Origin: a virus | DNA length: 21,738 nucleotides | IMG/VR virus record: IMGVR_UViG_3300017991_000423 | Span: 1-21,738 of that record | Reading direction: 5' to 3' (one strand) | Part shown: positions 6,430-10,735 of the stretch, piece by piece | Numbering within the stretch: the first letter of the stretch is position 1 | Layout: every line of letters starts with the position of its first letter | The notes under the pieces: model-generated | Seen by the model: only the letters and a program-made list of their open reading frames with translations | Databases searched by the model: none | Told to the model about the DNA's origin: nothing | Program-made: the position numbers and the translations under genes

Positions 6430-6473
6430 GGGGAAAGATATCCCCCCATAGAATCCCCACAGAGGAGGATATC

Positions 6474-6860
6474 ATGCTGGCAGTCAAGGTGAGAATCAAG
6501 GTTCAGCCGCGAGATCTGACGACTCGACCATCCTGCGTCGAGGTCCGCCACGAGATGTACCGCTGGATGGATTCAGCGATTGGGATCAAGATCCCCCTCA
6601 GCCGCATCGATGTGGTGAGGATTGGCCCTAAGTACACGATTCGATTCTCTTTCGAGCCGACCCCTCTCCACCTGGAGGAATGCGAAGGTCTGGCGAAAGC
6701 ACATCGAGAAAAGCGAGAAGATGGTTTCGGGTTCACCAAGCCCGAGCGCTGGCTGGCTTACCTCTCCGAGGAGGGGACGATCGAGGCTCTCCACGATTCG
6801 GAGCTAGTCGAGCCGATCAGCAACACAGTATTGGCAACGGTCCACAGAGAGCAGGAATAG
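6474..6860 (+). CDS. Hypothetical protein, 128 aa (first gene of ribozyme unit 1)
   Basis: No family is recognised. It opens with a beta-like stretch (MLAVKVRIKVQPRD) and has a central YTIRFSFEPTPLHLEECEGL that suggests a small alpha/beta fold. The ATG follows CCACAGAGGAGG by 5 bases. It is the only gene between promoter 4 and hammerhead 1, and the last base of its TAG stop codon (6860) is the first base of ribozyme stem II. A terminating ribosome would therefore sit on the ribozyme's GAAA strand. Confidence 0.8.
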   Translation: MLAVKVRIKVQPRDLTTRPSCVEVRHEMYRWMDSAIGIKIPLSRIDVVRIGPKYTIRFSFEPTPLHLEECEGLAKAHREKREDGFGFTKPERWLAYLSEEGTIEALHDSELVEPISNTVLATVHREQE

Positions 6861-6927
6861 ACGAAACGGGGGGATCTGATCCCTCCGTCATCTCAGGATG
6901 GCTACCTGAGATCTGATGAGTCAAGCC
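6860..6927 (+). ncRNA. Type II hammerhead ribozyme 1
   Basis: All core parts are present in type II order. Stem II is GAC (6860-6862) with GTC (6920-6922). GAAA is 6863-6866. Stem III is 6867-6876 with 6878-6887 (one wobble; the loop is probably opened to 3-5 nt). The cleavage triplet GUC is 6887-6889, with the cut predicted between 6889 and 6890. Stem I is ATCTCAGG (6890-6897) with CCTGAGAT (6905-6912), and CTGATGA is 6913-6919. Loop I GGCT (6900-6903) can pair with AGCC (6924-6927), a pseudoknot as expected in this class. The cut would be 29 nt after the upstream stop codon and 60 nt before the next ATG. Confidence 0.93.
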
Positions 6928-6949
6928 TTATAGAGAGAGGATCAGGACG

Positions 6950-7345
6950 ATGCGACAGTATGCGGACCCATGCGTCCAGGCGAAAGCGGACGAGCGCCGA
7001 TCATGGGCAGCCACCCTCTGTCAAATCTCGATGGAGCGAGGGCCCGTGATCACGAACGTCTCTCCCACATATCGAGATGAGGATCAGCGCCGAGCGATCG
7101 TCATCCCCACGGATGTCTACAATCCAGAAGCCCCGAAGATCTACGGACGGCGAGGCTTCCGCTACGACAAGATCGAGGGAGGCCAGTGGTATCGGTTCCT
7201 CGATGAGCCCTACGAGGGCAAGCGCTACAGCGAGATCGCCTGGCTCCGGGCAGCACGCCGGCTGTATCGGCAGGTCTGGCCCCATTGGGAGCCCCCGTTC
7301 GATGTCCAGGGAGAGGAGGGATCAGGTGAATCGACGACAGGTTGA
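6950..7345 (+). CDS. Hypothetical protein, 131 aa; shares a domain with the 206-aa protein at 3001-3621
   Basis: Residues about 45-120 (IVIPTDV, GRRGFRY, YEGKRYSEIAWLRAARRLYRQVW) match the same motifs and order in the larger protein at 3001-3621, so these are paralogues; the function is unknown. The N-terminus here is unrelated. The start ATG is preceded by TTATAGAGAGAGG, a variant of the common leader, and lies 60 nt after the predicted ribozyme cut. Its end overlaps the next gene by 20 bases, so translation of the pair is likely coupled. Confidence 0.8.
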   Translation: MRQYADPCVQAKADERRSWAATLCQISMERGPVITNVSPTYRDEDQRRAIVIPTDVYNPEAPKIYGRRGFRYDKIEGGQWYRFLDEPYEGKRYSEIAWLRAARRLYRQVWPHWEPPFDVQGEEGSGESTTG

Positions 7346-7667
7346 GAAAGCGATGAGGATCTACGAGGAGGGCCAGGCAGGGAGGATCGATCTTGATCTG
7401 TGGGATCGGTTCTTCTCCGTGGATCGCCCCAGGATCGAAGTCCCCATCAGCCAGGCGGCCGCCCTCATCGGATGGCAGGCCATGCAATTTGATGGCAATT
7501 GGTCATCCTGGATGCTCAACGACATCCTGGACGCCGGCCTCCGTCATCGATGCCAGATCCTCGATGACTACACGCCGCCGGAAGTCCTGGCCCGCAGGGC
7601 CCGTGAGGCGGAGTTCGGAAAGCCCGTCCCCTCGATGCCGCTCCAGCGGCAGATCCGCCAATCTTGA
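7326..7667 (+). CDS. Hypothetical protein, 113 aa
   Basis: I chose the GTG at 7326, which has GAGAGGAGG 6 bases upstream; the frame is open further left but that part overlaps the previous gene and is not protein-like. The product looks helical and soluble (RRQVEKAMRIYEEGQAG at the N-terminus, then ISQAAALIGWQAM and a basic tail). No family is recognised. It is the last gene of ribozyme unit 1 and is followed by the first of three near-identical hairpin-promoter cassettes. Confidence 0.75.
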   Translation: MNRRQVEKAMRIYEEGQAGRIDLDLWDRFFSVDRPRIEVPISQAAALIGWQAMQFDGNWSSWMLNDILDAGLRHRCQILDDYTPPEVLARRAREAEFGKPVPSMPLQRQIRQS

Positions 7668-7674
7668 GAAATTC

Positions 7675-7704
7675 GATCCCCCTGGAGGAAAGGCCAGGGG
7701 GATC
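7675..7704 (+). terminator. Cassette hairpin A1
   Basis: GATCCCCCTGG (7675-7685) pairs over 11 bp with 7694-7704; the loop is AGGAAAGG. Nearly identical hairpins are at 8602-8631 and 9470-9499, each 3 bases before a promoter core. There is no real T run (ACTTCC), so it may end transcription imperfectly, or protect the 3' end of the message. Confidence 0.6.
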
Positions 7705-7707
7705 ACT

Positions 7708-7723
7708 TCCGTTAAGGCTATAG
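7708..7723 (+). promoter_or_regulatory. Repeated phage promoter, copy 5
   Basis: Exact TCCGTTAAGGCTATAG directly after cassette hairpin A1. The leader from G7723 to the ATG is 34 nt and contains CCACAGAGAATAGGAG. Confidence 0.8.
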
Positions 7724-7756
7724 AGGATAAATCTTTCCCACAGAGAATAGGAGAGG

Positions 7757-8113
7757 ATGATGAGTCTGGTCACAACCAATGATTATCTGGTCTGGATCGT
7801 GGGCAAGGTCAATACAGAGCTGTATGATAAGCTGGAGAAGCCCCGCACGGTCCTGGATCTGACGCAGGACGTCGATGAGACGGTCCAGTTCGCTATGGGC
7901 GGACGGGGGATGCTCTTTGAGCAGACCCAGGTTCAGGAGATCGGAGAGCATCGATTCTCATTCCTCCTGATGGTGGAGACGCCCAAAGATCCCCAGGATT
8001 TCAAGGATAACATCTCCGTTGCCCTGGAAGTCAGCGAGATCTTCTCCACGATGATGCGCCTCGATGTCGTCCTCCTGGGGACCTATCCCATAGGGAGCAA
8101 GCGAGAGCGATAA
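7757..8113 (+). CDS. Hypothetical protein, 118 aa (first gene of ribozyme unit 2)
   Basis: No family is recognised. It begins with a hydrophobic beta-like stretch (YLVWIVGKVNTELYDKLEK), carries an acidic middle, and ends VVLLGTYPIGSKRER. Two adjacent ATGs (7757 and 7760) are possible; the second has better spacing to AGGAG. The last base of the TAA stop codon (8113) is the first base of hammerhead 2, the same arrangement as in ribozyme unit 1. Confidence 0.8.
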   Translation: MMSLVTTNDYLVWIVGKVNTELYDKLEKPRTVLDLTQDVDETVQFAMGGRGMLFEQTQVQEIGEHRFSFLLMVETPKDPQDFKDNISVALEVSEIFSTMMRLDVVLLGTYPIGSKRER

Positions 8114-8182
8114 GGCGAAACGGAGGGTTGGAGGGCCCTCCGTCATCTCAGGATGGCTACCTGAGATCTGATGAGCCTAGCC
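8113..8182 (+). ncRNA. Type II hammerhead ribozyme 2
   Basis: Stem II is AGGC (8113-8116) with GCCT (8175-8178), the longest of the three at 4 bp. GAAA is 8117-8120. Stem III is CGGAGGG (8121-8127) with CCCTCCG (8136-8142). GUC is 8142-8144 and the cut is predicted between 8144 and 8145. Stem I is 8145-8152 with 8160-8167, and CTGATGA is 8168-8174. Loop I GGCT can pair with AGCC (8179-8182). The 40 bases 8136-8175 are identical to 6881-6920 in hammerhead 1, while the 5' arm of stem III differs yet still pairs. The cut is 31 nt after the stop codon and 60 nt before the next ATG. Confidence 0.93.
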
Positions 8183-8204
8183 CCACAGAGAGAGGATTCG
8201 ATCA

Positions 8205-8597
8205 ATGGAACCGAAACTACTGGCAGACATAGCGACCACAATCTACAAGTCCAAGGAAAGAAACGTCCAGGCCGCAGAGGATGATCCCATCTCTGAGGAG
8301 TTGGGAGTCACGGCATGGGCGGCTGGAGCAGCCCACAGCGCAGGCGTCAAGGCATTCGTCTCTGCCTGGAATGGCGCAGGGATCTCGTTCCGTGATCTGA
8401 TGGAAGTCCTTGAGGCCAGGATCTCCGCCGAATTGGCGGCGCTTGGCCGGCCCCTGGAGATCGACGACGAGCCCCCTCTGAGTTTTGAGGTAATGGGGTT
8501 CGTTTATGACATCCTCGCTAATCAACGACAGGGGGCGATCCTGGCGCAAGCGGATCTGACCTACATCTGGAACCCTGAGGATGAGGAGGTTCGCTAG
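8205..8597 (+). CDS. Hypothetical protein, 130 aa (second gene of ribozyme unit 2)
   Basis: The protein is probably all-helical and Ala-rich (LGVTAWAAGAAHSAGVKAF in the middle). A segment AFVSAWNGAGISFRDLMEVL resembles EIVKIWNEAGVPVADVIFYL in the next gene (8700-9071), hinting at distant paralogy. The function is unknown. The ATG follows CCACAGAGAGAGG by 9 bases, and the 5' end of its message would be made by hammerhead 2 rather than by a promoter of its own. Confidence 0.78.
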   Translation: MEPKLLADIATTIYKSKERNVQAAEDDPISEELGVTAWAAGAAHSAGVKAFVSAWNGAGISFRDLMEVLEARISAELAALGRPLEIDDEPPLSFEVMGFVYDILANQRQGAILAQADLTYIWNPEDEEVR

Positions 8598-8601
8598 ATT
8601 C

Positions 8602-8631
8602 GATCCCCCTGGAGGAAAACCCAGGGGGATC
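8602..8631 (+). terminator. Cassette hairpin A2
   Basis: GATCCCCCTGG (8602-8612) pairs with 8621-8631; the loop is AGGAAAAC. It is the second copy of the 11-bp cassette hairpin, preceded by ATTC after the stop codon and followed by ACTTCCGTTAAGG as at 7705. Confidence 0.6.
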
Positions 8632-8634
8632 ACT

Positions 8635-8650
8635 TCCGTTAAGGCTATAG
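8635..8650 (+). promoter_or_regulatory. Repeated phage promoter, copy 6
   Basis: Exact TCCGTTAAGGCTATAG followed by GGGG, as in copy 4. The start of the message can form a short hairpin (GGGGG with CCTCCC). The leader is 50 nt with CCACAGAGAGAGGAG (8677-8691). Confidence 0.8.
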
Positions 8651-8699
8651 GGGGAAAGACATCCTCCCATAGATTCCCACAGAGAGAGGAGCAAGGACG

Positions 8700-9071
8700 A
8701 TGACGCAGCATCAGAAAGCGGAGCAAACAGCGGCCAGGATGATCGCTCTATATCAGATGATGACCGAGGATCTTGAGACCAAATCGGAGGGCTCGATCCT
8801 GGAGATCTATCGGGAAGCGGAGACGGAGATCGTCAAGATCTGGAACGAGGCAGGGGTTCCCGTGGCGGACGTGATCTTCTACCTGGATCTGGCATCGATG
8901 GAGCAATGGATCGAGACGTCGCATCCTGATCGTGAGGGGTTCGTCCCGTGGGGGAGATCGACGTCCATCTTTTTGCGCCAGACGCTCACCGATGCGAAGC
9001 ATCTGGACATCGCCCCGATCCTCTCCGCAGCGGATCATGAGTTCCTCGCTGATCTGGAGGAGCAGAACTAG
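8700..9071 (+). CDS. Hypothetical protein, 123 aa (first gene of ribozyme unit 3)
   Basis: Soluble, acidic and mainly helical (EQTAARMIALYQMMTEDLE near the N-terminus). It shares a WNxAG-centred segment with the protein at 8205-8597. No family is recognised. The ATG is 8 bases after AGAGAGGAG. Its TAG stop codon ends one base before the first base of hammerhead 3 (stem II at 9073). Confidence 0.8.
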   Translation: MTQHQKAEQTAARMIALYQMMTEDLETKSEGSILEIYREAETEIVKIWNEAGVPVADVIFYLDLASMEQWIETSHPDREGFVPWGRSTSIFLRQTLTDAKHLDIAPILSAADHEFLADLEEQN

Positions 9072-9072
9072 A

Positions 9073-9137
9073 GCCGAAACTCCCCCTGAGGGGGGAGTCA
9101 TCCAGGGGCGGCCATCCTGGATCTGATGAGGCAGGCC
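9073..9137 (+). ncRNA. Type II hammerhead ribozyme 3
   Basis: Stem II is GCC (9073-9075) with GGC (9130-9132). GAAA is 9076-9079. Stem III is CTCCCCC (9080-9086) with GGGGGAG (9091-9097). GUC is 9097-9099 and the cut is predicted between 9099 and 9100. Stem I is ATCCAGG (9100-9106) with CCTGGAT (9116-9122), and CTGATGA is 9123-9129. Stems I, II and III all differ in sequence from copies 1 and 2 yet pair fully. The pseudoknot is GGCC (9110-9113) with GGCC (9134-9137), a compensated change from GGCT/AGCC. The cut is 28 nt after the stop codon and 63 nt before the next ATG. Confidence 0.93.
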
Positions 9138-9162
9138 ACCACAGAGAATAGGAGAGTTGATC

Positions 9163-9465
9163 ATGTGGTTGACAGTGAGTAGGACGGTCTTTGTGCGGGA
9201 CATCGATGGCATGCTCCATCAGAAATCGGACGAGGAGATTGCCATCCTCAGGGGCACCAACCCTTTGGGCGTCCAGATCGCCATCTTTGAGGCGATGATC
9301 AAGGAGGATGTCAAGGCAGCCGGAATCCACAAGGCAGAGGTCACGGTCGAGGAGCTGTACTCAGAGAGCAATCAGCACATCGACCCGATGGTCAAGGCGA
9401 TCCAGTTCACATCGCTTGAGGAGGGCGATGATCGAGAGATCCTCTATTCCCTGAGTGAGCGATAG
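9163..9465 (+). CDS. Hypothetical protein, 100 aa (second gene of ribozyme unit 3)
   Basis: I chose the ATG at 9163, 8 bases after AGGAG; a TTG two codons upstream is also possible. The product opens with a beta-like stretch (MWLTVSRTVFVRDIDGML) followed by helical acidic sequence (VTVEELYSESNQH). No family is recognised. The leader CCACAGAGAATAGGAG begins two bases after the ribozyme pseudoknot strand. Confidence 0.75.
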   Translation: MWLTVSRTVFVRDIDGMLHQKSDEEIAILRGTNPLGVQIAIFEAMIKEDVKAAGIHKAEVTVEELYSESNQHIDPMVKAIQFTSLEEGDDREILYSLSER

Positions 9466-9469
9466 ATTC

Positions 9470-9499
9470 GATCCCCCTGGAGGAAAGGCCAGGGGGATC
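9470..9499 (+). terminator. Cassette hairpin A3
   Basis: GATCCCCCTGG (9470-9480) pairs with 9489-9499; the loop is AGGAAAGG, identical to A1. It begins 5 bases after the stop codon and is followed by TTCTCCGTTAAGG. Confidence 0.6.
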
Positions 9500-9502
9500 T
9501 TC

Positions 9503-9518
9503 TCCGTTAAGGCTATAG
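9503..9518 (+). promoter_or_regulatory. Repeated phage promoter, copy 7
   Basis: Exact TCCGTTAAGGCTATAG. It drives the last + strand gene; the leader is 36 nt and can start with a small hairpin (GGGA/TCCC). The leader motif is the variant CCATAGAGAGAGGAG. Confidence 0.8.
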
Positions 9519-9553
9519 AGGGAAAGATCATCCCATAGAGAGAGGAGTCCAAG

Positions 9554-9820
9554 ATGGCAACACTACTCAAGGTGCAACGCGCAGCCGCATACTTCACAAG
9601 TCCAAAGGGCAAGCCCAATCATCGGATCATCCACGTCCACGAGGGCCCTGGAGATGCCTGGACCATCGAATTGATTGGAGGGCATCCACCCAGGACTAGA
9701 TCAGAGCAGACCACATTCACCCGGAGAGAAGCGCTGATGTACTACCTCATCGAGATCGGCAAGCTGGTCATGGCTGGCTATCAGCCAGAGACCGTGGACA
9801 AGTTCCCCCAGGAGATTTGA
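9554..9820 (+). CDS. Hypothetical protein, 88 aa
   Basis: A small basic protein with a beta-rich first half (HRIIHVHEGPGDAWTIELIG) and a helical second half (REALMYYLIEIGKLVMAGY). It resembles small DNA- or RNA-binding phage proteins in general build only, and I do not recognise a family. The ATG follows GAGAGGAG by 7 bases. It is the last gene before the convergent terminators and has no ribozyme after it. Confidence 0.75.
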   Translation: MATLLKVQRAAAYFTSPKGKPNHRIIHVHEGPGDAWTIELIGGHPPRTRSEQTTFTRREALMYYLIEIGKLVMAGYQPETVDKFPQEI

Positions 9821-9831
9821 GCAGAACAGAC

Positions 9832-9868
9832 GCCCCCCTCGCCTCATCGGCGAGGGGGGCTCTTTTTT
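9832..9868 (+). terminator. Strong terminator closing the + strand gene block
   Basis: GCCCCCCTCGCC (9832-9843) pairs over 12 bp with 9849-9860; the loop is TCATC, followed by TCTTTTTT. It is the best intrinsic terminator in the window and ends the whole + strand series. Confidence 0.92.
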
Positions 9869-9911
9869 CGTTCAACACATTTACCACGGGCTGCGTGCCT
9901 GATGTATCCAA

Positions 9912-9955
9912 CAGAGGAGGAGGGCGACACCGGTCCAGTCCGCCCTCCTCCTCTG
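9912..9955 (-). terminator. Long hairpin between the converging gene blocks
   Basis: CAGAGGAGGAGGGCG (9912-9926) pairs perfectly over 15 bp with 9941-9955, with a 14-base loop. It lies about 50 bases past the end of the last - strand gene and is the likely stop signal for that block, although neither side has a clear T run. The remainder of 9869-10005 shows only a weak AGAGAG/CTCTCT pairing. Confidence 0.6.
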
Positions 9956-10005
9956 CACCTCTCAAGTTTTAGAGAGCCCCTCCAGATAAATGGATCACCC
10001 CCTCT

Positions 10006-10347
10006 CTATTCGGTCGGTGGCTCTGGCTTACTCCAGAAGAAATTGCCAAGGATGTTGTGGAAGTAGTTCGATCCCCTCCCGATGAGGAGTCCCGTCAGGA
10101 TGTAGCCGACCCATGCCGGATCCGGCCGGATCTTGCTGATCTCTCCGATCACGTCCAGCTCATACGCCAAGGCAAGGATACATCCCACGAGGAGGGCCAG
10201 GTATTTCGGGATCTCTTTGATCCCAGGGAACCGCTGCCTCGATTCCTCTGAGAACCAAGGCTTGACGAAATACTCGACCGCCCCCTCCACCGTTGCGGCC
10301 AGGATGAATGCCACAAGCAAGGGCCCTGCCAATTCTGAGATCTCCAC
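10006..10347 (-). CDS. Holin-like membrane protein, 113 aa
   Basis: It has three hydrophobic segments: LLVAFILAATVEGAVEYFV (about 10-28), YLALLVGCILALAYEL (about 49-64) and WVGYILTGLLIGRGSNYF (about 79-96), with a charged tail. Size, topology and position at the end of the tail/lysis block fit a phage holin, which would make pores in the host membrane at the end of infection. The start is GTG with TAGGAGG 6 bases upstream. The preceding gene encodes another membrane-anchored protein, so the pair may work together. Confidence 0.7.
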   Translation of the reverse strand: MEISELAGPLLVAFILAATVEGAVEYFVKPWFSEESRQRFPGIKEIPKYLALLVGCILALAYELDVIGEISKIRPDPAWVGYILTGLLIGRGSNYFHNILGNFFWSKPEPPTE

Positions 10348-10357
10348 GATCCACCTC

Positions 10358-10735
10358 CTAGAAAATGCCGGCGAGTTTGGCGGCGATGATGCCCATCGCT
10401 AGACCTTGGAAGATATTCCATACGATCCCCCAATTCACCCCAAACCGCCTGACCTGCTCTTTGATTCTGCCTGAGTATTCCGGATCTGTGACGCAAGGGA
10501 GGCGCTCAAAGGATCGGGAGACGATCGCCATATCTGCCTGCTGATGAGCGAGGGTTTCTGCATGCTCCCGCACCGTCCCATTGATCCGATCTACCTTTGC
10601 CTCCACCCTACCTATCTGCCCCTCGATCCGATGGATCTGCTCCCGCCGCTTTTCAGCGCTCGAATCGATCTTCGCCTCAAGGAGTTCGCGCAGCATATCT
10701 AAATGCCGCATGAGTTGAGTTTCATCTAAAGCCAT
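10358..10735 (-). CDS. Coiled-coil protein with C-terminal membrane segment, 125 aa (XhlA-like)
   Basis: A long charged helix (about residues 1-85, LMRHLDMLRELLEAK and EGQIGRVEAKVDRING) is followed by a hydrophobic C-terminus (WGIVWNIFQGLAMGIIAAKLAGIF). This layout is that of haemolysin/XhlA-type proteins that accompany holins. I chose the ATG at 10735, which overlaps the upstream stop codon (TGATG) and has GAGG 8 bases upstream; an ATG seven codons earlier has no ribosome site. It probably helps lysis or anchors something to the membrane. Confidence 0.7.
   Translation of the reverse strand: MALDETQLMRHLDMLRELLEAKIDSSAEKRREQIHRIEGQIGRVEAKVDRINGTVREHAETLAHQQADMAIVSRSFERLPCVTDPEYSGRIKEQVRRFGVNWGIVWNIFQGLAMGIIAAKLAGIF

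Noticed and set aside
7672-9518. Regularly spaced repeats as a CRISPR array
   Set aside because: The repeats are about 850-930 bases apart with whole genes between them; there are no spacers of uniform length.
10541-10548. CTGATGAG on the + strand within the coiled-coil protein gene
   Set aside because: The flanks do not form stem I and lack GAAA; it is opposite a coding strand and most likely chance.
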